In this document: one piece after another, positions 49,501-62,191 of the stretch | How positions within the stretch are numbered: the stretch's first letter is position 1 | How the letters are laid out: every line of letters starts with the position of its first letter | NCBI GenBank assembly: GCA_973895155.1 | Contig: OZ316894.1 | Location: forward strand, 5,022,001-5,086,000 | Source of the DNA: Marsupella aquatica | Lineage: Eukaryota; Marchantiophyta | Length of the DNA: 64,000 nt | Reading direction: 5' to 3' | Notes under the pieces: generated by a model | What the model saw: the letters and a program-made list of their open reading frames with translations, nothing else | Told to the model about the DNA's origin: nothing | Databases searched by the model: none | Program-made: the position numbers and the translations under genes

Positions 49501-50172
49501 GCCTCTGTTTGCTGTAGATCTTCACAATTTTCTTCTTAACTGCGGGTCAAACGTTTGGCCACTGGCGGTTATCAACTTACCTTGAAGTATTCATTGTCCC
49601 ACACTTCACGATACAATTTCTCGTGCCGCAGCCTTCCTCAATACGAGACGTCACATGAATTTCAAACCAAGAAAAAGCGTCAGCAGCAAAGGCAGCAACA
49701 AGAGGAGCTGGCCAAGAGAAGAAACATGCAACATCAGCAGCCACATCTGCCTCCTGTCCCAGCTGCGTATCCTCCAAGGCCTCCTAATGGGAGGGCAGTA
49801 CAAGGTGGCCATCCAGTACAGGGACCACCGTACCAACACCAACAGCAACAGCAGCAGCAACAATATGGTTGGGGTGGTCGTGGTGGCCCGCAAGGTGGAG
49901 GGCCTCACAGGCCCCGGCAATCTCATGGAGGGCCAAATGGGGGTTATCCAGCCAATAACAGAGGTCCTCCAGGAGAATATGGGGGGCCCATGCAAATGCA
50001 GGGAGGTCCGATGTCTGGAGGTCCCTTTGGTATGGCAGGTCAAGTAGGCAGGCCTCAAGGTTATGGAGTTTCTGGAGGACATAATGGATATCCACAGGGA
50101 GAGTATTATGGAGGCAATATGGGCCGGCAGCCAGGACCACCGCCGGGAGGTCGAGGACAAGGCCCGAGGTAA
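46560..50172 (+). CDS. CDKC: Cyclin-dependent kinase C (CDK9-like, PITAIRE type)
   Basis: With cyclin T, CDKC forms the plant P-TEFb kinase, which phosphorylates the RNA polymerase II C-terminal domain during elongation and affects splicing-speckle behaviour. Exons: 46560-46678, 46905-46986, 47129-47219, 47658-47773, 47955-48027, 48148-48265, 48401-48518, 48644-48783, 49033-49090, 49368-49438, 49632-50172. All join in frame with GT-AG, giving 508 residues, the usual length. Visible landmarks: GEGTYG loop 35-40, Lys57 (VALK), PITAIRE 69-75, HRD 156-158, DFG 176-178, activation segment [14 protein letters not shown] with candidate Thr191, and [11 protein letters not shown]. The [33 protein letters not shown] block closes the kinase. 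The C-tail (about 325-508) has a [13 protein letters not shown] basic/Gln stretch, an eight-Gln run and a Gly/Pro-rich low-complexity end, typical of CDKC. The residue before DFG is Gly (LGDFG). Confidence 0.96.
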
Positions 50173-53100
50173 TAAGGACAAGGCGCAAGGACTTACTTTC
50201 GGGTGTCAAATTTATACCAGGGAAAGGGGATTGTACAGATAGTACCTAAGGTAGACAAGATTGGGTTTGAAGACATATTGGTCTCTCCATGATGATGAGG
50301 GTCGATGGCCTCAAGGTTAGAGACGTTTTTGTAATATAAAGTATAGTTGTAGAGTGAATGCCATTCATGAGGACCAGTTTTTGCACACGCTCATGGCAGG
50401 AGATGAAAGAGGAGCATTTGCGATGGTATTGTTGGTTCTCTGTACGTGAATTGCGACAACCTGATCTGATGTTTTCTTCGAAGTAGACATGATAGGTGGA
50501 TATTACCTGAGCCAGTTCTAGGTTTCAATTTAAGGTTCCGGTGTGATGAAAAGACTGTTTACGGATCTGAATACTGTGGGATACATTTTCAAGAGATTAG
50601 TGAATACAAATCGTCCGTCCATGGCATGTTGTGTTCTGATCTCCTTCCCTGAATCCCATGCGTGGGAAGCCTTAACAAACGCTCTCTACCCAGCGCAACG
50701 ACATAGCGTCTGGATGTCCAGTCTCTGCCATCGACACGATGAGACTTGCTCTCTGCGTTGAAATTTAGGTGTTTTGTCGTTCACTAACATCCAAGTCAGT
50801 GACATTGGATTCATTTGTTATGCATATGAGGTGACTGTTTATGGACTGCTTCTGGCAAGATTTCAAACTTTTACTATTTCTCGGAGTCCCCGCTTGAAAC
50901 AGGTAGTTCGGTTACATGCACATAGAGGTGAAGCCTAGGTGGATTGGATTGCTGTTCCAGATCTGCAACTACACTGAACAGTGTAGGCTGAGTGCTGCTG
51001 GGGGAACCTGGGTTGCCCCCAGTGGGTTCACTTGATGCAACATTTCTCTGAGCTCTCCAGTCTACCCACGACACCACTTCGGAATATGAGCACTTTCCAC
51101 AATGTACCTTTTAAGAAATGTGCCACTCAAGTTGTTTGATAACAGTCCCATAGTTTTTTTTTAAATGCCACGATTTAGCTGACACTGCCTACGTTCTTTT
51201 CTAGTGACATTGAGGTCGAGACATAGCTGATCGTCTGTTGTTGGACAGAAGAATGCAGCCAGTAAGGAGTTCCTATGTGTAAAACAAGGATGGAAACTGA
51301 CTATTGGTTAAGTTGCTAGCTATGAGTTATAAGGCGTACACTAGAACGGTGGCATTTTGCAAACACTACAGAACTGTGGCAGTGTTGTCAATAAGCGCAA
51401 CTTTAGTGGCATATCACTTTAAAGTTATTTCATAATGACAACACTTCATGCAATATATCTGAGTTGAACTTCCATCTTCCACGGCAGATTGCACCGTGGG
51501 ACAATATTTGAGTTTCCCCAAAAAATGACCATTTGAAAAAGTGGCAGAAAAAATTCCATGCTAAAACCTCTTCATCATCATACGATGGTTTTAATTTCTA
51601 ATACAAAACACTTTGAAAAGTTGGAGAAAAAATTGCATTGTGAACCTCTTCATTATCTCAGCATCGGTTTGCTTACTAATACAAAACACTGCTCCTATTT
51701 CACATGCCCAGCCTGGGTTCTTGTACCCTTTCTATACCATGAAGTATACAGTACCGAAACTGTTTTGGGTTCTCAACTAAGATATAGCTGGCTAGTCCTT
51801 AGACAGGCATATGACGAGAAGATGACCGAAAAAGGTTATTGCACGTATTCCCAAAACTAGAAGAAGAAAAAATGTGTGTTAGGGGGAGGTAATCCAAAAC
51901 AAAGTGCATATAGAAGTTGGCTATTACATTATATTTGATAAGATAGAAGGGAAAACTGAACCGGTTAATTACACTGGATGTTAGAACTACACCTAATCAT
52001 GACCTCCATACAACCAGAACATAAAGAAAGACAAGGTATTTGCCAGCTGCAAACCATGTGGCACTCACTTTGAAAAGGTACAACATGATATGCAAGAAGG
52101 CAAAGTCAGCTGTGCATAAGTGCAGCTTGTACAAGTGCATTCCATGGTTAAGCCTAGGCTGGCCATGTAGTCCCCTAATAGAGCTTCAGCCTAGTCTACC
52201 ATCACCCAATTGTTTGATGCTTACATCCAACATTCTTGGTTTGTTTACTTGTCCCGATTGCTTGTTTGGGAGGGCAAATCCTGACTGGGAACAATTCTGG
52301 CCTATATGAAAATCAGTCACTAAGTCACATGTTGGTTTAGACTTTGCCATACTTGAGACATGCAAGGGATGGAATTCTTTGAAGTTCAATCTCTCACCCA
52401 TTGCCACTGTCTGAAGCAGAACAAACATAATCAAAAAGTGGGTGGGCCCACTGAGGTGCACTCAAAAATCCATGCAAGTAATCAGGTCCCATCTTGGGCT
52501 ACAAAGGTTCCTACAATTGACAGGAAATCCAAAGGTCTCCTCCTACAAGACTAAGTGGTGTTCCTAATGATTTGAGTGAGGATTCTGGCGGAGCATTTCA
52601 TCAATTCCTGATTGACTTTGAGACCAATCAAAAGAGAACTTATCAGAGAACTGAGTGGTATCCACACCCACTAAGATTTCACTTGAGGTGTGTACTCAAG
52701 CCTATCTGCAGCACAAAACTTCTTGACCCTTGAGAGATAAAAAAAACAGAAGATTCCACTTCATTGCACAAGGAACCAAAGTGGTGCTTCAGCGGACTTG
52801 TGATGAGTTCTCTGGGTTTTCCATTCATTCTTGAGAGCATTGCATAGTGTGAGCATCAAACTCTGGGACCCAAGGAATTGCCATACAAGCTTGTTCCCCA
52901 TGTGAAAAGGGACATCGACTAAAATCTGGTCTTGCTCATCATGTGTGGCAATTACAAGAATTAAATAAAGTGAACTATGACTTTAACCTGCTCAACATTT
53001 ATGTTCCTATTAGTCCTGCAGAACCACATCATCTACTGAAGCTTCCAAATGGTCACAAGATGGATTGAAATCAACTGTAGAGATGCATGACTCTTTGTTT

Positions 53101-54600
53101 TACTGTAGCCTGTGGTGTTTGCTTCAAAACACATTGCCCTCATCCTTTTGGATGGGGGTATCAGGCAGAGCATATAAATGACTGAGTGCAATAATTCACT
53201 CACCACCTGAATATTTGTGTCCCACCTTTGGATACAAATTCCCGTCCTCATGTGGGTTTGCTGTAGACTAAATTGTGGTGGAGCTAAAGGCTGTGGTGAA
53301 TCCTAAGTTGCCTGTGCAATTGTATGTCTGACGGTGGTTGCCTTTGCTGCTTATTCATGAGTTGTTTGTCTTCACTTGATCAGTCTGACTTTCTGTACTC
53401 CCTGACTCAATCCTTGATGTTTTGCTTGGCTTTGGGCAATGTCCCGGCAATGTTAGCACCTCCTCCAATGATAATCATGTTTTCTCTCTAGTCAGAATGC
53501 TATCAGATTTTTTTGATGCCACTTTTCCACTACCTCTAGTGATCACTGGCTTTCCCAACATAGGTGTTGGGAGCAGAGGTGTTGCTTGGCTGCTCAATTG
53601 CTGCTAGTGTTGCTTGTAATGGACAAATGATTGTTGTCCTATGGAAGATTGATCTCCATAATTATCTCAAGCCCAGCTTAACAACTGACAATTGGGACTT
53701 GCTTGTTTAGGGTTGTGCTCATTTTCTATCTACTGTTGGGATAGATATGTGTGCTTCCTCTTCCCCTGTGATTGAAATTAAGCAACAATAATTGTTGCTT
53801 ATTGTGCTCTGATTATGCCCTTTAAGTCTTTGGTATTTTCCTTGCTGGAACTACTTCATGTTATGTGATGTGATATGATTGTCCAATGGCATTCAATTGT
53901 CTCTTTTCAGACATAACACCATCTATGGGCCACCAAGATGGTAGCAGATCAATTCTCAGATGGGATCATCCCTCAATCATCCAGGTTGGACTTGGCCATA
54001 TGTACTTTGAGTGGAATTTTGTACAAAGCATTTACAAAGATTTCTGCTTTTGCATCAATGATAGCCTTTTGAAGGGATGGACCAAGTGTGGCTTGTTGCA
54101 AGCTTGGCCCGAAACTTGGCCTGCAAAAGTTGGGGGGAGCATCCATAGTTCAGAAACGCAGTAAGCTGTCTAACAAGTGATTTGGAACCAAACTGTGCCC
54201 TTGAGCTATAGTCATCTACAGTAGGAGAGGGATTGAGATTTGAATTTGAACCAGGTAGATGGTGTTGATCACATATTTGTATGGGGCCATTGTTAATGAT
54301 TGAATGAGAGAATTATATATAATGTTTATTTAACCTAAAATTGCAATCCCTAATGTTTTCAGTTTGCTGCCCACCCTAACCTTCTGTCACTTGCTTATCA
54401 AACGACTAACACAACAAGCACCACATGGTTCCACTAAAAATCGTTTGTATCGTATGACGGGGACGTGGAGGGACGCTATATGGATAAATTTCCTACTAAG
54501 GATGAGTAGATTCATTTCCGCTCCCGAAAATGTATTTTTTGATCAAGTCTATCGACTATACGTACTCTGCTTTTGATCAAGTCCCGTGGACTACCTTGTT
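50173..54600. other. CDKC 3' flank and gene-free DNA
   Basis: No gene recognised. A diverged 78-bp direct repeat ending CTAATACAAAACAC lies at about 51533-51690. A TGCATAAGTGCA-type word occurs at about 52115. Open frames at 51558-51860 and 53886-54164 have no recognisable homology. Confidence 0.45.
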
Positions 54601-56200
54601 TCTACTCCTCCTGGCCTTTGGCGAAGTGCTGTCACCACTCTCCCACTCACAGGGTCGACCAAGCCATGTAAGTTTCTCAAAATACTCATACTGGGGAAGA
54701 ACATAATCGTGCAACCAAGAGAGGGAACAGCACACAAAAAGTCATGAAAATCCAACCGAATCCATATCTATTAGTGGCCAAGGTAACACATTGCATGGGC
54801 AACCCGGTCTCCTACCGTCTACCCAACTCCGGCCTCACGGGACAATAAGCCCTCTCCACCTCAATACTCCGGATCAATTCCCTATTCTTGTTGAAGGCTA
54901 ATCCTCACAAAAACAACACTAGACTGAGTTCCCCCCTTGCTCCTACCGGGGCTACTGGTTAAATACCGAAAAACAACAATGCGTGAACACACAAGCCCTA
55001 GGGTGTGGCGGCGGCCACTGCCCTGGTTGGCCGCCATCCCTGGCGACGCCTCTAACCTAAAAGTCTTCTACACATGCGGCACACACATGCACTTCTAACC
55101 CTATTGCTACCTAAGTGAGGCCAACGGTGCCTTCGTCGGTCATCACATCAACCAAACAAAACTAGACTAATGTCCTATGTAGGCCATGGCCTACCTTCCT
55201 ACTACGGGGCGGCCAACGCCTCCCACTACTCTGGCCATGGAAATAGCCGAAAGTAGAAGTTGCTCGAAATCTGGTCCTGAGAAATTTTCTGAGTAGCCAC
55301 GGCCATCCTGATCGTAACCCCGAAAACGGCTCCCAAAACGGCTCCCAAAACGGACATCAGACGCCCGAGATATGGCCTACCGAGTCTCAAATCCTACCAC
55401 GGCCAACATCACGTCCAAATCGTCCGTACGGTCCCCCCCCCATCACGACATCAAATTGAGGTACCCTGGCCATGGCCACATGCCCTGACTTGGCCGGGTC
55501 ACCCTCCTGAAGGCCGTACGGACGTCCGTACGGCGCCGAACCCTCATTCTTCACAAAAACGCTCCGGTCTGTATCTCTCTCATTTTAACTTCGTTTGAGG
55601 CGTGTCTTCCATCGTTAGATTTAGCTCGACGAGCTCCTTCCAATAAGCCCATGAGTTCTTGATTCTGAGAAGATTGAAAAATTCGACTTTTGTGTGGCCA
55701 AGGTCCGTATGGCTCCCGTACTAACCGTCATTTGACTGCTTGCTTGTAGTAAGATCCTCATCTATGGATTGGCCACTGGAACCCTCACTGTCCTCCTGGC
55801 CGGGGTCTCATTGGGCTTGCCCTCCGGTGGCCGGGGCCCCTCCCCTCAAGCCACCTTACTGTTGGCCAACACCCTCCTTGGCCGGCTTGCTGCCTTGCAG
55901 ACCACATGCCACCCAGGTCGGCTTCTTCCTCCCAGGCCGGCTCCTGCTGCCAGCTCAAGCAGGCTTGTTGTTTGGCCGACACTCTATTGGTTGGCCGACA
56001 CCCAAAAGTGACGCTTGGCCACTCTCGCCTTTTGACCCGGCCCCCATTATGTTAATACTAGGGCCGCTTAAAAATAAAAAGATAGGAATCCCCCAACGCC
56101 TACATGGAAGGGCATTAGGGTACATGCCTTGTCTTGCCCCGGCCAGCCCCTTATCCTGAGGCTTGGCCGACAACTAAAATTAAGAGGACATAAAAACCAT
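54600..56200. repeat. GC-rich, GGCC/CCGTACGG-rich repetitive stretch
   Basis: Base composition jumps to C/G-rich against AT-rich flanks. CCGTACGG-type words recur (about 55420 and 55514-55533), and from 55780 to 56170 TTGGCCG and GGCCGGC recur many times. Open frames there are Pro/Leu-rich with no known domain. It is probably transposon-derived or a decayed satellite; no transposon protein or matched ends were found. Confidence 0.4.
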
Positions 56201-56678
56201 CAACACTCACCTCATCTTATTGTACGTAAACTATTTTTGGCGAGGTTGTAAGAGAACAAAAGCAAAAAAATTTGACACAAATCTATTTATTTACATGTGC
56301 GCGTCACTACTACCCTTTAAAATCATTCTTTGGGACCATTGGCCCCGTCACACCTTCCATCTGTTTTTCCTCCAATCCTAACCACTTTTGTCTTTTTTGT
56401 TTAATTCCCTTCAATCTCTGTCATTTCATTGGCTTGATGAGGGTCATCCATTTTCCCACATTTATTTAGAAAGTAGGTCCCAAAGCTAGGTAGCAATGCA
56501 AAAAATCTCAGCCATGCTGGCTTGAGGCAACAATTTATGGCTAAGAAACCTTTTGGATGCATCTCAGCTAGGATGCTGATATAGCCCGGCCAATAGCATA
56601 GAAATAAATCATAAAACCCCCAAAAAACACCTGACTAGCTGAAAGTGCACACTGTCAGCCCAAAGAGGCATGACTTTG

Positions 56679-56723
56679 TGGTAGCTCACTTGAGTAGGGA
56701 CTGATAGGTCTTGGGTTCAATTA
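56679..56723 (+). other. tRNA-like internal promoter boxes (SINE candidate)
   Basis: An A-box-like TGGTAGCTCACT (56679-56690) is followed 23 bases later by a B-box-like GGTTCAATTA (56714-56723), the arrangement in tRNA-derived SINEs. The tRNA cloverleaf is not convincing as a functional tRNA. The 3' end and any target duplication could not be defined. Confidence 0.35.
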
Positions 56724-57646
56724 TTGTGGCCTTTGTGTGGGGTTTCATAGATTTCATCACATACACATTGTCATCAATAATTATCAATATTTGATCTCTT
56801 TATCTAAGAAATCTAACAACATGCATATTTTCTTATAATCGCCCTGCACTCTTGTCCGCAGTCCTCTTTGTCAGCCATTGATAGATCAAATGCATCAATC
56901 AATCACATTGAACTGCTAGAGTTAATCATTGTTGTTTGTTAAGTTAATAAATTAGATATACAATATATATTTATTGTAATTTAAAAAGTAATAAAAATGA
57001 TTACACGAGGTTTATTTTTCCCCTTTCTTTATTTTTTGACATGTTAATTTTAAAATTCTTACATTCTTACCATTCTTGGGTCTAGCTGTTGTTTTTGCCG
57101 ATGTTGCAATAAAGATGAGTGGTTGTGTTTGTTTGTCATGCATCCGTGTGTGTGACCAAAAGGGCTGATATGTTGCAAAGAAATGCCATTTTTTTTGCAA
57201 AAAACTTGTCATGGGGTCTGTAAAAAAGGTTGGTTTCTTATGTAATCAAAAATTATATCAACCAACCTCACATAAGCAGAGCTTGGTCCCCATAAGCGAG
57301 CCCATAAGATGGAAATATAATCTTTGTTTAAGCATACAACAAAAGTTCTTTCACACTAAGTAAGTTAACATAGAAAAAAAATCTAACTTTATGCTAAATG
57401 TATTTTGCCATTGTTGAAGTATGACTTCCTTCTTTATGATACAATCATGACTCATCCCTTCCTCACGTAGTCAACACAATCAATTACGTGGTTCACCTCT
57501 TCTCCAAGGCTATGTCCACACGAACATAAAAACTCTCTCTCTTCCTCAAGTTGCTTTGTTACAATGAGCAAACATTATGTTCGAGTGGCTTACACTAGCC
57601 CTGGTATATGCAAAGTCACACACAACTAACCTAACCTCAGCTAAGT

Positions 57647-57932
57647 CTCGGGGGGTTGACTATAAATTTTTTTAGGAACCACGTGCGATCCAAAATAGGT
57701 ATTTTTCATAGAAATTAGCTAAATTTTTAAAAAGTGTATGAAGCAAAAGAAGGTATTATAAACCCATATTTGTAGAATATTCTCTAATATATACCTTTTA
57801 TAAAGTAAAATAGGTCATTAATATTGGAAGTTGAGAATATTTTTAGAATATTCATGTTATAAAATAGGTGTGTTTATATTAGGCTAGGATCGCATGTGGT
57901 GTCCCAAAATATACACTAAGTTAACCCCCGAG
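57647..57932 (+). mobile_element. hAT-like MITE, copy 1, with 8-bp target duplication
   Basis: The element starts CTCGGGGGGTTGACT and ends AGTTAACCCCCGAG, giving inverted termini of about 14 bases. It is flanked on both sides by AGCTAAGT (57639-57646 and 57933-57940), an 8-bp direct duplication as made by hAT transposases. It is 286 bp, AT-rich inside and non-coding. The inner words GTGCGATCCAAAA, AAATTAGCTAA and TTTTATAAAGTAAA are shared with copies at 59.2 kb and 61.9 kb. Confidence 0.85.
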
Positions 57933-58226
57933 AGCTAAGTCCCTAATTGCCCTAACCTATGAGTCACAAGACTAAGAGCAATTCTTAATAACCAGTTCCA
58001 AGAAACAATTATTTTTCTCTAGCATGACGGACATATATTTATGTTTAAGCATAAAACTAACTTGTTTCTCATTAATTAAGTCAGAACAAAGAAAAAGTAT
58101 TTCCTTTAAATGTATTTCATATCATGTCAGTGACACTATATATAGTAATAGTATAGATTTTAATATCTAGAAAAATGTTTATTTAAGCAAAATAAGTGTG
58201 GGCACACTAACGTCTGTACTAGAAAA

Positions 58227-58400
58227 ATGTGTGATTAAGAACAATTTAGAAACTTCTAATAACACTCCAATAATAACACCCCAATTCTTTTTTGAGGGTG
58301 TGTATGAAATAAAATGTGTGATTAAGAACAATTTAGAAATTTCTAATAACACTCCAATAAGAACAATCCAATCTCTTTTGAGGGTGTGTATAAAATTATT
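58227..58400. repeat. 87-bp direct duplication
   Basis: ATGTGTGATTAAGAACAATT begins copies at 58227 and 58314, nearly identical over 87 bases. This keeps one frame open; there is no recognisable protein. A separate pair of about 43-base copies (GTAATT...AACAAAAGC) lies at 58506 and 58656. Confidence 0.8.
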
Positions 58401-59187
58401 CTGCAGATGGAGACGGGGATGGAGATTATAATGTAGGTACGATCAAAAGGTCAATATTTTGATTGAAAGATTTTGATTACTAGAAAAAATAACACCAAAT
58501 GTGTTGTAATTTTATCAAACAAAAGCCTCAGATATTGATCTTGTGTTGCTTTTGGTGCAAGTGTTTATGGCTGTACCAGAAGAAAAGATACTGAAGATGA
58601 TTTTAAACTAGTCTATTTTCATCTCTGCGATGTAAATCACTATTTACAAGGTAAAGTAATTGAGCAAACAAAAGCTTCAGATGTTAATCTTGTGTGGCGA
58701 GAAATTTCTCCAAGCCATGCAAATAATAGGCTTTGCATCAATAGCGTTAAGGCTATGAGCATACATTAATAAAAGGCTTGTGGCTGGATGACTGACAAAC
58801 AAAATTCCAAAAAGCCCATACTCTTTTTTCAACAATGTTGGGCCGCATCTCATAATATTTGAGAGAAGCTTTGATGGAGAAAGTCACCTAAAATTGTTCT
58901 TAGAACTGCAAGTAGATACAAACTCAAAGTTTGCTACTATAAACTTTTCATTTGTGGTGTTGAAGATGACATATTTTGCCCGGCCCATGCTAGCCTACCA
59001 TTCAAACCATTGACCTAGGTTGTTTTTCCCCCATTTTCTCACAAATTGTAATTAATTTTTTAATATATTCACAACAACATATTTGGAGGGCTACCTCATC
59101 TATATATCATGACCTATATACTTGCTCATGATATTTTTCCTAATGGATATAATGAGAAAATTATAATTATGGCATAAAAGTTTGGTG

Positions 59188-59448
59188 CTCCGGGAGGGTC
59201 AACTTAGTGTTTATTCTGTGGTATCACTTGAGATCCTAGCTCAATATTAATACACATATTTTATAAATCCAATAATATTTCCAATATTATTTTACTGTAT
59301 AAAATGTACATGTTAAATATTCTATAAATGTAACTTTATAATACCTTCTTTTGCCTCCTATGGTTTTTAAAATTTTAGCTAATTTATATTTCAAATACAT
59401 ATTTTGGATTGCAGAAAGTTCCTACAATTTTGAATAGTTTTTTCCAAC
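59188..59448 (-). mobile_element. hAT-like MITE, copy 2, inverted, with 8-bp target duplication
   Basis: Reverse-complement relative of the 57.6-kb element: it begins CTCCGGGAGGGTCAACTTAG and runs through the shared inner words in the opposite orientation. It is flanked by GTTTGGTG on both sides (59180-59187 and 59449-59456). The right terminus (GTTGGAAAAAACTA when read inward) has diverged from the left, so the inverted ends are degraded although the duplication is intact. Confidence 0.8.
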
Positions 59449-59774
59449 GTTTGGTGGGTCTTGAGCACATAGGCGGATAATTTTGTGAAATAATGGACAA
59501 TCACATGCATAGACAACACAAGAGAGAAGCTATCTAGCAAAATTGGATAAAATGATATAGTAAGTGGTGATGATCAATTTCAATAAAAATGTCCATTTTT
59601 GTATATCATGATTTTATATTATTCAAATGTATAAACTATATTTGAAGTATATTAAGTGTGTTGGTAAAATAAAATGATAAACCAACAAAATCATAAGCAT
59701 ATAAACATGAAGTATGTATGTGAACCATATTCATGCATCATAAATTTGTCTCTTGTGATCCATAAACATATTCT

Positions 59775-61055
59775 ATGAGTATTTTTAATGTCAAAATATC
59801 CCAAAAAGAACTCCCGGAAGGAGCTCACGAGGTACGAGAAACACTAGTAAATGATTGCACAAAGAATGAGGAGTTGCCCAAAAAGCTTATAAGGAAAGAT
59901 TCACTAGGAAAGAGCTCTTTGTATCCCTTAGTTTACAAAGAAGACATGGGCGATGAGAATAATTTGGACCCAAACAAATCAACAAATCAACTCACTCGAT
60001 TGGATATTGAAGGACATGAATCTCATTTGGACGATGAAAAAAAACAAAGAAGAACAATATAGACTTGGCTACGCACATCATAATAATTATGATAGTGTCT
60101 AGTGTCTTGTCTGTACGTATTGGACAACTTGGTTGGATTGCAAGACCAATTGTTATTATCCTCTTGTCCATGTGTGTACTTTATACTTCCAAGCAACTTG
60201 TAAATTGCTATCCTCATCCTAATCTTATGAAGGGAAGGCGCAATTATATTTACATGGATGCTGTCAAATCTAACCTGTTACAAAAATGCTTATGTCATGT
60301 GTAGAATAGTGCAATATAATAACTAAGTTAGGACATCTATTGGATATACTATCACCATCGCAACTGCTGCTAGTGCAATTGAAAAGGCAAATTGTTATTA
60401 CCGAATTGTGGGCAAGAAGTTTGTTGGGCTTCCTCAACACCATATATTGCAGTTTATGGCATAATATAAATTCTTCTGCCATTAATTCCCAATTTCCATA
60501 AAATTTGGTGGATATCATATGTCACAGCTATCATGGCCTTGGCTTGGATATCATCAAATTTATAATAAATCTATCCACGCGTTATGAAGGTAATGAATTT
60601 ATTCGAAGTAGTTCATTTTGGGAAAGTATGGATTGGTCCAACCACTCAAACTAAAGCGCAGAAAGTTTAAAATATTGTCATTGCCCTAGAAAATATTGCA
60701 TTTGCCTATGGTTATTTTATGGTTCTCATTTAGATTCAATTCATAACTCTTTGAAGAGTTTCCCATCTAAAAGTAGGAAGAAACAAACCATAGTATGTGG
60801 GATTTCAGTATCCACATATTTTTATTTGACAATTGAAGTATCTGGTTATTGATCTTTGGTAATGAGATGTATGACAATATCTTGACTTATTTTGAGAGCC
60901 CATGTTGGTTCATAGATTTTCCAATGTTTGTGTTGTACGTCCTCCATCTTGTGAGAGCTTATCAGGTTTATACACAACTCATCTTTCAGTTTGTTGGGAT
61001 GACTGTGAATAAAAAATTTGGTAGCAACAGAATTTTGACAAAGGCTTTTCAGTGA
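59775..61055 (+). pseudogene. Intronless, broken amino-acid permease (AAP-type) copy
   Basis: Successive frames read as an AAAP-family amino-acid permease, normally a plasma-membrane proton symporter with about 11 helices. A charged N-tail (59775-60059, ending DDEKKQRRT) is followed after a stop and frameshift by ATHIIIIMIVSSVLSVRIGQ, LGWIARP and GRRNYIYMDAVKS (60065-60300). Then come TSIGYTITIATAASAIEKAN (about 60333), IPNFHKIWWISYVTAIMALA (about 60485-60560), TQTKAQKV, a stop, and ALENIAFAYGYFMVLI (about 60645-60735). The last part is GNEMYDNILTYFES and LHLVRAYQVYTQLIFQFVG (60858-61010). Several stops and shifts break it, and the final third of the permease is missing. Segments that I would expect to be separated by introns in a plant AAP gene are directly joined, so a retrocopy is likely. 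Confidence 0.82.
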
Positions 61056-61923
61056 AATTGCAAAGAAATTTGTTAAGGTAAATCATTTATAGGTTGATTA
61101 TGAATCCACTCAACACCGCTTTAGTTGAAAAATTTTGATTTTTGTCTTACATACATATCATCCACATTTTTCCTAAAATTGTCTCATGGGGTCTGCAACT
61201 ACTTTTTATTAGTTCTTTAACATCATTTTTTTCATGAAATTGTGTTTTGTATACATCATGTTTTGTGTCCCCTAAAATCACTTTATGTCGGTCTAATACA
61301 CCATCATATACCTACTATCATCATCTCTTTCAACAACTTGTGTTCGAATATACCATGTGTGTGTCTCATGATACCATCTCATTGTTTTATAATACATCAT
61401 CATCTTTTGAAAAACTACTTGTAATCCTCTTAACATTGTATTAAAAGTCCCAACAACATCTATATGATGTGCGTTTATACATCTTTTATACATATCATAT
61501 TGTGTATACTTAAAACACCATAGTATGTTGGAGATGTCCCTATACTTAAGGAAGGTCTCATATCAGACAAAATGTTGTAATTTGGGAAATGAACATTTAA
61601 AAACCCCACCTTAAACCTAAAAAAGGTTTTCATACATTTTTTTGGAAATTTCTTGCATATTTAATTTAGAAAGAGACCATTGGCTGTACTGAAACCCTCA
61701 AAATTAGATTAAAAGATCCATATTTTTTCTCACAAAAATTTACAAACGTTTCGCTATATGTTGGAAAAGACCGTGTAAATATTTGTGTATCATAGATGAG
61801 AAGGAAATAAATGAGGACCCGGCATGGTACATGTTTCCAAAATACACCATACAAGAAATAGTACATAGAAAAATAATGGTATGAGCTTGTTTCTCACCAG
61901 AACAATGATTTCTCACATCTTAC

Positions 61924-62191
61924 ACCGGGAGGTCAATTATTAAAAATTGTAGAAATCATGTGCGATCCAAAACAAGTATTTTTGATAAAAATTAGCTAAT
62001 TAAAAAAGAGAGTAGAATGCAAAACTGACATTTAACAAATATTCTTGAATATATACTTTTTATAAAGTAAAGTAGGTAATCAAAATAGAGGATATTCTTA
62101 CAATTGTTTTTGTATAAAATGAATGTATTTACATTAGGCTATGACCCAACATGGCACCCCAAAATATACATGCGCTAAGTTAACACCCCAG
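61924..62191 (+). mobile_element. hAT-like MITE, copy 3 (degraded)
   Basis: Same orientation and inner words as the 57.6-kb copy (GTGCGATCCAAAA, AAATTAGCTAA, TTTTTATAAAGTAAAG, ...CTAAGTTAACACCCC). The left end reads CCGGGAGGTCAA. I see no clean 8-bp duplication, so the borders are approximate and this is probably the oldest of the three. Confidence 0.7.

Noticed and set aside
49577-50209. Antisense frames of 66-176 codons and a frame-shifted sense frame
   Set aside because: They are shadows of the last CDKC exon, whose biased Gly/Pro/Gln codons keep other frames open.
55740-56173. Pro/Leu-rich frames on both strands
   Set aside because: They lie in the GGCC-rich repetitive stretch and show only composition bias.
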